DNA of 64,000 bases from Firmicutes bacterium ADurb.Bin182 (GCA_002070205.1 MWCU01000035.1:182759-246758), one strand, 5' to 3'; counted from the stretch's first letter, positions 6,662 through 15,932 are shown. A program made the numbers and translations. Notes: generated by a model from the sequence alone, not told the origin.

Positions 6662-9286
6662 ATGCCGGGGAATATTACGCCCATGATGCGCCAATATCTG
6701 GAACTGAAGGAAAAGTACAGCGATTGCTTGCTTTTCTTTAGGTTAGGCGATTTCTACGAAATGTTTTTTGAGGATGCGGAAACTGCTTCAAAAGAATTGG
6801 ATATCGTATTGACCGGACGGGATTGCGGTCTCGATAAACGCGCGCCGATGTGCGGAGTCCCGTATCATTCCGTTGAAAACTATATCAACAAACTTATTGA
6901 AAAAGGATATAAAGTTGCGATTTGCGAGCAGCTGTCCGATCCTAACGAGTCGAAGGGAGTCGTTGAGCGCGATGTGATAAGGATCATTACGCCGGGTACC
7001 GTAATAGAGGAAAGTATGCTGAGCGAGGGGAAGAACAACTATATCGCGGCTGTTTTTCTGCAGGAAAAACGCGCAGGCATAGCGTTTTCCGACGTTTCCA
7101 CGGGCAGTTTCGAGGTCCTTGAAATCGAAAACGACACCGGCTTTCATTTGATTTTAAATGAGCTCGCGCGGATACAGCCAACCGAAATCATAGTGAACGA
7201 CGCTGTTTATCTGCAGGAGCAATTAATCAAGTCCCTTCAATTGTCTTATTATGTGCAATGCCTGGCTTCCGGCGGATTTCAATATGAATCGGCAAAAGAA
7301 CGGCTGCAACTGCATTTCAAAGTTGCATCGCTCGACGGTTTCGGATGCAAAGGGCTGGAATGCGCAATAAGCGCCGCGGGCGCGTTGATTCTATATTTGA
7401 AGGAAACTCAAAAAAACGAACTCAGTCATATAAATAAAATCACAGTCGCTAAAAGAAGCGAATATATGTGCCTTGATGCAAGTACCCGCAGAAATCTCGA
7501 ACTGACACAACCGCTGAGATTTGACGGGAATAAGAAAAGCACATTGTTGGATCTTCTTGACCGGACAGAAACGGCGATGGGCGCAAGGATGCTCAAATCC
7601 TGGCTGGAACAGCCTCTTTTAAACGCAGACAAAATCAATTCAAGGCTTAACGCCGTCGAAGAGCTTGTCAACAACGTTGTCTTTCGCAAACAGTTAAAAG
7701 ACGCGCTAGGCTCCGTATACGATATCGAAAGACTGTCGAGCCGGATAGCCTACGGCACGGTCAACGCTAGGGATTGCGTTTCTTTAAGGTGCACCCTGGA
7801 AAAGCTCCCTCGCATAATCGAATTGACGGGAGAGCTTAAATCCGACGCGTTTAAATCCATATTTTCGGGGTTGGACCCCATGGAGGATATTTATGCGATC
7901 CTTGAAGCTTCCATAGCGGAAAATCCTCCGGTCAGCGTTAAAGAGGGTGGCATTATAAAGCCCGGATATAACTCGGAAATCGATATGCTGAGAACCGCTT
8001 CGCAGAACGGAAAGTCATGGCTCGCAAAACTGGAAGCCGATGAAAAGGAAAAAACGGGAATCAGGAATTTAAAAATAGGCTACAACCGCGTGTTCGGATA
8101 CTATATTGAGGTTACAAAAGCTTATCAGCATCTGGTGCCATCAACCTATGAAAGGAAGCAGACTTTAGCGAATGCGGAGCGCTATATCACTCCCGAACTG
8201 AAGAAGCTGGAGGAGACGATTCTCGGCTCGGAGGATAAATGCATACTGCTCGAATACGAGGTATTTACGCAAATCCGCTCGGTATTGCTTGAGTGTATTG
8301 AACGGCTGAAAGTGAATTCAGCTTTGATAGCGGAATTGGACGTTTATCAGTCATTTGCTCAAACAGCCGCGGACAATAAGTACTGCAAGCCGAAAATACG
8401 CAAAAACGGACTTATCGAGATAGTGGACGGCAGGCACCCGGTAGTAGAACGAATGCTGAAGGACGGATTCATTCCGAACAATACTACGCTTGACAATGAC
8501 GCCAATCGAATGATGATCATAACAGGACCCAACATGGCAGGGAAGAGCACGTATATGCGTCAGGTGGCGCTCATAACCCTGATGGCACATTGCGGGTCAT
8601 TCGTTCCGGCATCTTCCGCGGTCATATCGCTGACGGACAACATTTTTACGCGCGTCGGTGCTTCCGATAATTTGGCATACGGTCAGAGCACGTTCATGGT
8701 TGAAATGAGCGAAATGGCAAATATCATCAATAACGCAACATCAAAAAGCCTGTTGATTTTGGATGAGATAGGGAGGGGAACCAGTACGTTCGACGGGCTC
8801 AGCATTGCATGGTCGGTACTGGAACACATATCCGATAAAAAGTTGTGCGGCGCTAAAACGCTGTTCGCAACACACTATCATGAATTGACCGAATTGGAGG
8901 GAAAACTGCAGGGGGTCAAGAATTACCGCGTATCCGTCAGGGAAATCGGCGACGATATCATATTTTTGCGTAAGATAGTTCGCGGGGAAGCGGATAAAAG
9001 CTTCGGAATACAGGTAGCCCAGCTTGCGGGACTCCCGAAAAATATCATTGTAAGAGCAAAGGAAATACTCGTTGAGCTGGAGAAATCAGATATCAACAGC
9101 GCGCATCTATTAAACTCATTGAACGATCGGGAGGAGGCGCAGCAAACGTCGCTTTTCGGCGCATTCGAACAGCCCGGTGTTATAGAGACTATACGCTGCC
9201 TGAATATAGATTCGATAACTCCCATGGAGGCATTGAACATGCTTTACGATTTATATTTGAGAGTAAGAATTGGTCAAAACGAGTAA
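6662..9286 (+). CDS. mutS: DNA mismatch repair protein MutS
   Basis: A full-length MutS of 874 residues. The N-terminal mismatch-recognition domain has the F31-Y-E33 motif that stacks on the mispair. The C-terminal ABC-type ATPase contains Walker A GPNMAGKST (622-630), Walker B (LLILDEIGRGTS) and a HYHEL motif. It binds mismatches as a dimer and recruits MutL. The ATG start was chosen because GGGGGA lies at good spacing upstream; a TTG four codons earlier falls inside that ribosome binding site. Its TAA overlaps the mutL ATG (TAATG), so the two are translationally coupled. Confidence 0.97.
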   Translation: MPGNITPMMRQYLELKEKYSDCLLFFRLGDFYEMFFEDAETASKELDIVLTGRDCGLDKRAPMCGVPYHSVENYINKLIEKGYKVAICEQLSDPNESKGVVERDVIRIITPGTVIEESMLSEGKNNYIAAVFLQEKRAGIAFSDVSTGSFEVLEIENDTGFHLILNELARIQPTEIIVNDAVYLQEQLIKSLQLSYYVQCLASGGFQYESAKERLQLHFKVASLDGFGCKGLECAISAAGALILYLKETQKNELSHINKITVAKRSEYMCLDASTRRNLELTQPLRFDGNKKSTLLDLLDRTETAMGARMLKSWLEQPLLNADKINSRLNAVEELVNNVVFRKQLKDALGSVYDIERLSSRIAYGTVNARDCVSLRCTLEKLPRIIELTGELKSDAFKSIFSGLDPMEDIYAILEASIAENPPVSVKEGGIIKPGYNSEIDMLRTASQNGKSWLAKLEADEKEKTGIRNLKIGYNRVFGYYIEVTKAYQHLVPSTYERKQTLANAERYITPELKKLEETILGSEDKCILLEYEVFTQIRSVLLECIERLKVNSALIAELDVYQSFAQTAADNKYCKPKIRKNGLIEIVDGRHPVVERMLKDGFIPNNTTLDNDANRMMIITGPNMAGKSTYMRQVALITLMAHCGSFVPASSAVISLTDNIFTRVGASDNLAYGQSTFMVEMSEMANIINNATSKSLLILDEIGRGTSTFDGLSIAWSVLEHISDKKLCGAKTLFATHYHELTELEGKLQGVKNYRVSVREIGDDIIFLRKIVRGEADKSFGIQVAQLAGLPKNIIVRAKEILVELEKSDINSAHLLNSLNDREEAQQTSLFGAFEQPGVIETIRCLNIDSITPMEALNMLYDLYLRVRIGQNE

Positions 9287-11118
9287 TGAATAAAATTCGA
9301 ATTTTGCAGCCGTATATCGCAAATCAAATCGCCGCGGGGGAAGTAGTGGAGCGGCCGTATTCGGTTGTAAAGGAACTGGTCGAAAACTCCGTCGATGCGG
9401 GCAGCACTTTCATTACGGTTGAAATCAAAGGCGGCGGAATAGAATACATCAGGGTCACCGATAACGGTCACGGGATCCCGCCCGATGAAGCGGAGCTCGC
9501 GTTTTCACGGCACGCCACGAGCAAAATCTCGCAGGCATTCGATCTGGAACATATAGAAACTTTGGGCTTTCGGGGCGAGGCGCTGGCGTCAATAGCCGCC
9601 GTATCAAGGGTGGAATTGAAATCGTGCCTTCAGGGAAGCGATTCCGGGATTCGTTTAGTGATAGAAGGTGGTGAAACAAAACTCCGCACCCCGTACGGGT
9701 GTCCCGAAGGAACCACCGTAGAAGTCCGCGATGTCTTTTATAACGTACCCGCAAGGCTGAAATTTCTCAAAGCCCCCGGAAGCGAAGCTGGAGCAATATT
9801 TGATTACGTTTCGCGCATGATACTCGCGCGGCCCGATATTGCTTTCAAGGTAATAAGCAACGATAAATCCGTGTACAGCAGCGCGGGCGACGGGGATTTG
9901 AGAAACGCCGTTTTAGCTGTCTACGGCAATGATGTTTTGCAGCACTTGAGACAAATCGAATATGATGACGGCTATATCAAACTGTTCGGCTTTGCCGGAA
10001 CTCCGGAGGTTTCCCGCAGTAACCGGCAGCAGCAGACATTTTTTATCAACGGCAGATACTTCAAATCACAAAAACTATCCTACGCGGTACAATCGGCGTA
10101 TGACACAAGATTAATGACCGGACGGTTTCCATTTTTAATTCTCGGCATCATGATTTCCAATAATGAAATAGACGTTAACGTGCACCCAAATAAAATGGAA
10201 ATACGTTTTTTAAAGGAAGGACGCGTGCAAAAAGCCGTGACCGGCGCGATCCGTTCGGCATTAACCGGCTTTTACGCTCCGGAGCTTGTGCGCTCAAGGT
10301 CATACGAAGATATTGCCGTAAAACCGACCGTCGTCCGTTCCGAAGAGCAAAGCGTTTCGTCCGGAACCGCAAACGATGAACTTAATGCGTTAAGGAAAAG
10401 GATACTTGAACAGATAAAGGGTATCGAGAAACCGGACGGCTTGAAAGTTCAAGAGACGCCGGATGTTCCTGAGGAAGTGCCCGTATTTCATATCGCCGCA
10501 GGGAATCCCGCTGAAACCAAAAAAGATAATATACAATCAAGCTTTCCGGCCGAGCCCTTTAGCATATGCGGCAAGATTTTCGATACTTATTGGATAATCC
10601 AGCAGGGCGACAGCATATATATGCTGGATCAACATGCCATCCATGAGCGAATGCTTTATGAACAATTGAGCAGCGGCATCAAAGCGGATTCCCAAATTTT
10701 GCTTATTCCCAAGATAATCAAATTGTCGCCGGTAGAATACGATACACTTATATTCAACATCGACAGATTCGCCGAACTCGGTTTTGAAATAGAGGAATTC
10801 GGCGCCTTTACCGTTTGCATCCGCGCAGTTCCGCATATCATGGGTGAACCGCAAACTCAGCCTTTCCTGTTCGATGCGATTTCCGGCCTGATGAACGGCG
10901 GCCGCGCATTAACAAAGGAACTTAAGCGAAACGCGATAATACAAGCGGCATGCAAGCACGCGGTGAAGGCAGGGGATGCTTTGGGAAACAGCGATATTGA
11001 AAAGCTTATAAATGAGTTTTTAAATCAAGACATCCCGCTGACATGCCCTCACGGAAGACCGGTAATGATAAGGATGAGCAGGCTTGAAATAGAAAAGCTT
11101 TTTAAGCGGGTGATATGA
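9286..11118 (+). CDS. mutL: DNA mismatch repair endonuclease MutL
   Basis: 610 residues with an N-terminal GHKL ATPase (E33-N34 in ELVENSVDAG, then DNGHGI and GFRGEAL). The C-terminal dimerisation and nuclease domain carries the metal-binding endonuclease motif DQHAIHERMLYE starting at Asp448, plus CPHGRP near residue 587. These motifs mark the nicking type of MutL found in bacteria lacking MutH. The middle linker (about 340-410) is acidic and variable. Its start overlaps the mutS stop codon. Confidence 0.97.
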   Translation: MNKIRILQPYIANQIAAGEVVERPYSVVKELVENSVDAGSTFITVEIKGGGIEYIRVTDNGHGIPPDEAELAFSRHATSKISQAFDLEHIETLGFRGEALASIAAVSRVELKSCLQGSDSGIRLVIEGGETKLRTPYGCPEGTTVEVRDVFYNVPARLKFLKAPGSEAGAIFDYVSRMILARPDIAFKVISNDKSVYSSAGDGDLRNAVLAVYGNDVLQHLRQIEYDDGYIKLFGFAGTPEVSRSNRQQQTFFINGRYFKSQKLSYAVQSAYDTRLMTGRFPFLILGIMISNNEIDVNVHPNKMEIRFLKEGRVQKAVTGAIRSALTGFYAPELVRSRSYEDIAVKPTVVRSEEQSVSSGTANDELNALRKRILEQIKGIEKPDGLKVQETPDVPEEVPVFHIAAGNPAETKKDNIQSSFPAEPFSICGKIFDTYWIIQQGDSIYMLDQHAIHERMLYEQLSSGIKADSQILLIPKIIKLSPVEYDTLIFNIDRFAELGFEIEEFGAFTVCIRAVPHIMGEPQTQPFLFDAISGLMNGGRALTKELKRNAIIQAACKHAVKAGDALGNSDIEKLINEFLNQDIPLTCPHGRPVMIRMSRLEIEKLFKRVI

Positions 11119-11119
11119 T

Positions 11120-12079
11120 TTGAGCGAAAAAATCGCTGTGATCGCAGGTCCAACGGCTAGCGGCAAAACAGATGCCGCGATTAAAGTCGCGTCCATGCTT
11201 CACACGGATGTGATTACAGCCGATTCGATTCAAGTCTACCGCGGGCTCGATATCGGTTCGGCGAAGCCTTCCAAACAAGAGATGATGGGCGTAGTTCACC
11301 ATATGATTGATATAGCGGATATCGACGATGCGCATTTCAGCGTTGCCGAATATAAAAGACAGGCCGAAGATTGTATCCGGAAGCTCATCCGGGTTGGTAA
11401 AATGCCTTTGGTGGCGGGGGGGACCGGATTATATATCAATGCCCTCACATTTCCCTTGAAGTTCACTGAGGTGCCGGCCGATTTGAAGCTCAGAGGGGAC
11501 CTTATAAAGCAAGAAAACCAAAATCCGGGTTATCTATATGACTTGCTTCAGAAAATCGACCCCGATTCCGCAAAACGCCTTCATCCGAATGACAAGAAGC
11601 GCATAATGCGCGCAATAGAGGTATTTAAGACTACAAGCCGCACCATCACGGATTTCGGTTCGGATTTCCAAAATAAAGCCAAGAAGTCGCCGCCTTATGA
11701 TCCCGTTATGATCGGATTGACTATGCCGAGGGAACTTCTTTATGATAGAATAAATAAAAGAGTCGACGACATGATGCGGCGGGGGCTGCTCGAAGAGGTA
11801 AGGAGTATCGCGGACAAAGGTTACGATCACCGTTTACCGGCTTTGCAAGGACTCGGATATAAACAGCTGCTCGGTCATTTAAGGGGAGAATATTCGATAG
11901 AAGAGGCTGTTTCCCAAATAAAGCAGGAAACGCGGAGATTTGCCAAAAGACAATGGACGTGGTTTAAGAGGGATAAGCGGATACAATGGCTCGACGTGAC
12001 GGAATACTCAAGTACCGATAACCTCGCCTTACATATAGTACAACTTATAAGCGATGCAAAGGAGAGACAGTATGAGTAA
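11120..12079 (+). CDS. miaA: tRNA dimethylallyltransferase MiaA
   Basis: 319 residues. MiaA transfers the dimethylallyl group to N6 of A37 in tRNAs that read codons starting with U, making the substrate for MiaB. The P-loop GPTASGKT spans residues 10-17, followed by the conserved DSIQVYRGLDIGSAKP and GGTGLYI motifs. The start is a TTG right after the mutL stop, with only a weak GGGTGA ribosome binding site, so translation probably depends on coupling to mutL. The last codons overlap the start of hfq. Confidence 0.96.
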   Translation: MSEKIAVIAGPTASGKTDAAIKVASMLHTDVITADSIQVYRGLDIGSAKPSKQEMMGVVHHMIDIADIDDAHFSVAEYKRQAEDCIRKLIRVGKMPLVAGGTGLYINALTFPLKFTEVPADLKLRGDLIKQENQNPGYLYDLLQKIDPDSAKRLHPNDKKRIMRAIEVFKTTSRTITDFGSDFQNKAKKSPPYDPVMIGLTMPRELLYDRINKRVDDMMRRGLLEEVRSIADKGYDHRLPALQGLGYKQLLGHLRGEYSIEEAVSQIKQETRRFAKRQWTWFKRDKRIQWLDVTEYSSTDNLALHIVQLISDAKERQYE

Positions 12080-12323
12080 TAAATCCGCGACAAACCTTCA
12101 GGATGCCTATCTTAATTACCTGCGTAAAGAGAAAATTGCTGCGACGATCTATACGATTAACGGTTTTCAAATCAAAAACGCGGGCATCAAAGGATTTGAT
12201 AATTTTGTGATCATTATAGAAGCAGACAACAAACAAACCATGATCTATAAACATGCCGTTTCTTCCATCGCGCCGTCGTCAGCGGTGAATCTCAGTTCGC
12301 TTATTCAGAAAGATGAGCAATAA
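12072..12323 (+). CDS. hfq: RNA chaperone Hfq
   Basis: 83 residues with the Sm fold. Residues around KGFDNFVI and Y59-K60-H61 (YKHA) form the Sm2 RNA-binding motif; the usual QDAYLNYLRK N-terminal helix is present. Hfq hexamers bind small RNAs and A-rich mRNA sites. The start was set at the ATG with AAAGGAGAG upstream rather than an ATG six codons earlier. miaA-hfq adjacency is conserved from proteobacteria to Firmicutes. Confidence 0.96.
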   Translation: MSNKSATNLQDAYLNYLRKEKIAATIYTINGFQIKNAGIKGFDNFVIIIEADNKQTMIYKHAVSSIAPSSAVNLSSLIQKDEQ

Positions 12324-12337
12324 AGGACGGAGCAGCG

Positions 12338-13624
12338 ATGAATGAGCAATACGGGATTCTCGGGCTGAAAAAAAACGCAGTCGACTTTGTTCTCCGCGCC
12401 GAAAATGAGCTTTCCGGAATATTTAGAAATATAGAAGAGATCGAATATCACAACCAGATAAAAATACTCAACGCGTTTCAAAAGGAAAAGGTAGGGCAAA
12501 GGCACTTTTCTCCCACCACAGGCTACGGATACGATGATATCGGGAGGGACACGCTGGACAGAGTGTTCGCACGATCCGTAGATGCGGAGGACGCGTTGGT
12601 CCGGGCGCAAATAACATCCGGAACACATGCCCTGTATATTGCTTTATCCGGTCTGCTTTCACCCGGCGACACTTTATTGAGCGTTACCGGAAAACCGTAT
12701 GACACGATGCAAAAAGCCATCGGCTTGAGCGGAAACGAGCGCAACTCGCTAAAATCAATCGGCGTAAAATATAAAGAGATAGATTTTGACCGAAACGGAA
12801 ATCTCGATATGCCCAAAATCATAAAAGGGATTTCACCAAAAGTCAAAATCGTTTATGTTCAGCGTTCAAGGGGATATGCCTGGCGCAAAGCGCTTTCAAT
12901 AAACGAGATCGGGGAATTGTGCGGACTCGTTCATGCGGAAGACCCCGGTATCATTATTGTTGTCGATAACTGCTACGGAGAATTTACCGAGAATATTGAA
13001 CCTGCGGGGATCGGCGCGGACATCATCGCGGGTTCTTTGATTAAAAATCCGGGCGGAGGTCTGGCTCCGACCGGGGGATATATCGCGGGCAAGTCAAAGT
13101 TGATCGATATGATAGCAAACCGCCTGAACGTGCCCGGCATCGGCAGGGAAACGGGTTCTTACGCGGCATCATATGCGCCGTTTTATCAAGGCTTGTTTTT
13201 GGCTCCGCACACGACCGCACAAAGCCTTAAAACAGCCGTGCTGTTCGCGAAGGTGTTCGAAAACGCCGGTTTGCAGACACTGCCCTCAAGCGACGCGCCG
13301 CGCAGCGATATCATACAGTCGCTGCGGTTTAAAAATGAAAACTCGCTGACAGCTTTTTGCAGAAGCATCCAAAGGGCAGCCGCCGTTGACAGTTTTGTAG
13401 TTCCTGAAGCATGGGACATGCCCGGTTACAGCCATAAGGTCATTATGGCGGCAGGTACGTTCGTACAGGGTTCATCAATAGAGCTGAGCGCCGATGCCCC
13501 TATAAAAGAGCCGTATACGGCCTACATACAAGGCTCGCTGACGTATGCGCACGGCAGGATAGGCGCTATGCTCGCTGTAAATGACCTTATAAAAAGCGGG
13601 GAAGTGAAGCCGGATAATATCTGA
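12338..13624 (+). CDS. ynbB: Methionine gamma-lyase family / YnbB-type PLP protein
   Basis: 428 residues of a fold-type I PLP enzyme, the group once annotated as aluminium resistance protein and similar to cystathionine/methionine gamma-lyases. The PLP lysine is probably Lys236 in GSLIKNPGGG; SGTHA (about 95) and DNCYGEF (about 210) are further conserved PLP-pocket motifs. The reaction has not been established for this family, so the lyase label is by homology only. It lies 14 bp after hfq and probably shares its transcript, the same neighbourhood as in Bacillus. It ends convergently with lexA, 56 bp away. Confidence 0.88.
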   Translation: MNEQYGILGLKKNAVDFVLRAENELSGIFRNIEEIEYHNQIKILNAFQKEKVGQRHFSPTTGYGYDDIGRDTLDRVFARSVDAEDALVRAQITSGTHALYIALSGLLSPGDTLLSVTGKPYDTMQKAIGLSGNERNSLKSIGVKYKEIDFDRNGNLDMPKIIKGISPKVKIVYVQRSRGYAWRKALSINEIGELCGLVHAEDPGIIIVVDNCYGEFTENIEPAGIGADIIAGSLIKNPGGGLAPTGGYIAGKSKLIDMIANRLNVPGIGRETGSYAASYAPFYQGLFLAPHTTAQSLKTAVLFAKVFENAGLQTLPSSDAPRSDIIQSLRFKNENSLTAFCRSIQRAAAVDSFVVPEAWDMPGYSHKVIMAAGTFVQGSSIELSADAPIKEPYTAYIQGSLTYAHGRIGAMLAVNDLIKSGEVKPDNI

Positions 13625-13680
13625 AGCCGAAACAAATGAAACCCCGGGAAATTAATAAAACAAAAAGCGGATACAGCGCA

Positions 13681-14304
13681 TCAGAATTTTCGAAGAAGGC
13701 CGATGACTTTCCCGTCTATCTCCACGTCGTTGAAATCAGCATATATGGGCTGCATGGAAGGATTTTCGGGCTGAAGACGGATTTTGTCCTTCTCAGGATA
13801 AAACCTTTTTACGGTAGCGGACTCTCCGCCTATCCTCGCAACGACAATATCGCCGTATTCAATGGAAGCGTCTTTTTGAACGATTATCATGTCGCCGTCA
13901 AAAATGCCGGCGTCTATCATGCTGTCGCCCTCGACGTTGAGCATAAACAGCTCGCTGCCGGTCCCCTTAAGCATCGTATTGGGAAGGGTAATAAAATCCT
14001 GTATGTTTTCTTCGGCTAAAATCGGTTTGCCTGCAGCGATATTCCCGACCAGCGGTACATTTGTGCAATTTCTTATAAGTTCCGATCCGTTTTGTTCAAT
14101 GATCGAAATAGAACGCTGCTTCGACGGACATCTTTTTAAAAGACCTTTTCTCTCCAAAGACAGAATATGGGAGTGGACGGTTGACGTGGACTTTAAATCA
14201 AGCGCAGTGCATATTTCGCGCACGGTAGGGGGATAGGACATTTCTTTGGAGTACTTGACAATAAAGTCATATACCGCTTTCTGCGATCGGCTGAGGCTTT
14301 TCAT
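13681..14304 (-). CDS. lexA: SOS repressor LexA
   Basis: 207 residues. The N-terminal winged helix (1-65) includes the recognition segment STSTVHSHI. The C-terminal S24 peptidase domain has the Ser-Lys dyad Ser128 (EGDSM) and Lys166 (ATVKRF), and the self-cleavage site Ala91-Gly92. On RecA activation LexA cleaves itself and releases SOS genes. A LexA box overlaps its own -35, so autorepression is expected. The start has AGGAGAG upstream. Confidence 0.97.
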   Translation of the reverse strand: MKSLSRSQKAVYDFIVKYSKEMSYPPTVREICTALDLKSTSTVHSHILSLERKGLLKRCPSKQRSISIIEQNGSELIRNCTNVPLVGNIAAGKPILAEENIQDFITLPNTMLKGTGSELFMLNVEGDSMIDAGIFDGDMIIVQKDASIEYGDIVVARIGGESATVKRFYPEKDKIRLQPENPSMQPIYADFNDVEIDGKVIGLLRKF

Positions 14305-14372
14305 ATTCTTACTCTCCTATCTCCATATGCTGTGCTATAATAGAGGTAAGGTGGGAATATACCCTTGAACTG

Positions 14373-14401
14373 ATTTTAACATAAAGAGGAAGCGATTACA
14401 A
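14373..14401 (-). promoter_or_regulatory. Promoter of lexA
   Basis: Minus-strand -35 TTGTAA (14396-14401), a 17-base spacer, and -10 TAAAAT (14373-14378). The LexA box covers the -35, a standard arrangement for autoregulation. Confidence 0.7.
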
Positions 14402-14412
14402 ACATTTGTTCG
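14399..14412. promoter_or_regulatory. LexA (SOS) box
   Basis: On the minus strand the site reads CGAACAAATGTTTG, matching the Gram-positive consensus CGAAC-4N-GTTYG. It lies 95 bp upstream of lexA over its -35 and 20 bp upstream of the divergent Cys-rich gene, so it could control both. Confidence 0.85.
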
Positions 14413-14431
14413 CATTATCGGGTTTTTTAGC

Positions 14432-14722
14432 ATGAAGGAATGCATATTGGAAGAGGGAAGGGTATGCACGAACTGCGGGGAATGCAGCGTATGCGATCTT
14501 GATCCGGGCAAAATCTGCGATAACTGCTGTAAATGCATCGACGGTACGGAAAATTACAGAAAAGTCAGCCTTGCTGATCTTTATTCCGTAACGGACAGAC
14601 TTTTGGAACGCAGGAACCGCGAGACGGATGAACATATGGCTTTATCAAATCCGCACAAGCGTATAAAAGTAATCGTGCGATACAACGCGGATATTCGGGG
14701 GAAAAGGACGATCCTGTTTTAA
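14432..14722 (+). CDS. Small Cys-rich (ferredoxin-like motif) protein of unknown function
   Basis: 96 residues. The first 35 contain nine cysteines: C4, then C12-x2-C15-x2-C18-x2-C21, then C29-x2-C32-C33-x-C35. The C-x2-C-x2-C-x2-C run suggests binding of Fe-S or zinc. The remainder is a charged, mostly helical region. It is divergent from lexA across the LexA box and ends in a four-base convergent overlap with the recombinase gene. No Shine-Dalgarno sequence is visible before the ATG and no clear promoter was found, so the true start could differ. No named family was recognised; the dense Cys pattern makes a real gene likely. Confidence 0.65.
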   Translation: MKECILEEGRVCTNCGECSVCDLDPGKICDNCCKCIDGTENYRKVSLADLYSVTDRLLERRNRETDEHMALSNPHKRIKVIVRYNADIRGKRTILF

Positions 14723-15768
14723 TCATCCTCGCGAAGCTTGATGACATTTGCGGCGATTTTTCGGCGGTCCTCCGAAATTGCCGCATAGTGTTTTTTTGTG
14801 GTATTGACGTCCTTATGTCCCAAAATATCAGCCACAAGATAAATATCCCCGGTTTCTCTATAAAGCATGGTACCGTAAGTGCTGCGGAGCTTATGCGGTG
14901 AGATCTTTTTGAGCGGGACAGCCAGCGAAGAGTATTTCTTCACAAGGTTTTCAACTGAGCGCGCTCCGATCCTTTTGCGCTGCAAGGATAAGAACAAAGC
15001 GTTTTCGTGACCCGGTTCGGGCCTGATCGTCTCGCGCTCGAGAAAATAATCCAACAGCGCTTTCCGCGTTTCTTCTCCGAACACGAGCGTATCCTGATTT
15101 CCGCCTTTTCGAGTGATCAGAAACTCGTTCGACATAAAATTGATATCATCCATATCGAGCCCGACCAGTTCGCTGATCCTTATTCCGGTTCCCAAAAACA
15201 AAGTGAGGATAGCCACATCCCGCTTTCTGGTAAGCTTGTTGTATTTTTTCTGCGTTTCGGAAAGCCCTTTACCGTCTTCGGCGGTATCCAGCAGATCCGC
15301 TACTTCGTTTGGTTCAAGCCTTATTATGGACTTTTGGTGAAGCTTCGGAAGGTCAATCAGCTGAGGCGCATTGGATGAAAGCTTTCCTTTTTTAATGAAA
15401 TATTTATAGAAAGAACGGAGAGTCGAAAGCTTTCTTGCCTTTGCACGCTCTTGATTTATGATCTCTTTATCTTCCTTCATATATAGTGTGAGATATTCAA
15501 GAAATATCTCGAGCTGCGTCACGGTGATTTTGTCGAGATCGGAAAGCTTTATGTTCCGGATTTCACATCCGCTGAACAAGTCGACTTCATTTATTAAATA
15601 AGTAAAGAAAGTCCTCAAATCAACCGCATATCCGAAGCGCGTGAGTATCGAGGTGTTATTTTCAATACCCCTGAAGAATTCGCCGCAGAATTCAGGCAGT
15701 TCTTTTTGAATTTCACGCAGCTTTTGAGTATACTTTTTTTTCTTTTCGGAGTCGTAGCATTCTTTCAT
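14719..15768 (-). CDS. Tyrosine recombinase, XerS-like
   Basis: 349 residues with an N-terminal SAM-like core-binding domain (about 20-130) and a C-terminal catalytic domain. All catalytic residues are present: Arg197 (GIRISEL), Lys221 (TRKGG), His292 and Arg295 (SPHKLR), His318 (LGHKD) and the nucleophile Tyr328 (KHYAA). Length and the order of motifs (KLSTLRSFYKYF, YNKLTRKRDVAIL, ARSVENLVKKYS) resemble streptococcal XerS (about 356 aa) more than the roughly 300-aa XerC/XerD; that comparison is from memory, not a search. No good ribosome binding site precedes the ATG. A large inverted repeat lies in the upstream DNA. It could alternatively be an orphan integrase, but no phage genes are nearby. 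Confidence 0.85.
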   Translation of the reverse strand: MKECYDSEKKKKYTQKLREIQKELPEFCGEFFRGIENNTSILTRFGYAVDLRTFFTYLINEVDLFSGCEIRNIKLSDLDKITVTQLEIFLEYLTLYMKEDKEIINQERAKARKLSTLRSFYKYFIKKGKLSSNAPQLIDLPKLHQKSIIRLEPNEVADLLDTAEDGKGLSETQKKYNKLTRKRDVAILTLFLGTGIRISELVGLDMDDINFMSNEFLITRKGGNQDTLVFGEETRKALLDYFLERETIRPEPGHENALFLSLQRKRIGARSVENLVKKYSSLAVPLKKISPHKLRSTYGTMLYRETGDIYLVADILGHKDVNTTKKHYAAISEDRRKIAANVIKLREDD

Positions 15769-15818
15769 AATGTTTACCTGATTATTTTTTACGGGGAAGA
15801 ACAGGGCTTGTTTTATTA

Positions 15819-15854
15819 TTACTATTCGTTAAAGACAAGTTTATCGAATAGTAA
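15819..15854. repeat. Inverted repeat 15+6+15, candidate recombinase core site
   Basis: Arms TTACTATTCGTTAAA and TTTATCGAATAGTAA are inverted with one mismatch and flank a six-base centre GACAAG. The arm and spacer geometry is that of a tyrosine-recombinase core site. A third half-site (ACTATTCGTTAAA) occurs at 16115-16127 in direct orientation. As RNA it would also fold into a strong hairpin 50 bases before the recombinase start, so an attenuator or operator role is possible. Confidence 0.6.
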
Positions 15855-15863
15855 TGACATAAA

Positions 15864-15932
15864 TTACATAAAATACCGCTTGCGTATGCGTTCAAATGAC
15901 TCCGTATTCTCAAAGAAGCCGTCTATCGTCAT
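15864..15932 (-). CDS. Possible 22-aa leader peptide before the recombinase
   Basis: An ATG with GAGGA at five-base spacing opens a 22-codon frame ending ten bases before the inverted repeat. The peptide is charged, with FERIRKRY near the end. Position (peptide, then hairpin, then gene) resembles an attenuation leader, but no regulatory codon run is seen. Further upstream at 16069-16075 a full AGGAGGT precedes an ATG with only five more codons before TGA. Confidence 0.3.
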   Translation of the reverse strand: MTIDGFFENTESFERIRKRYFM

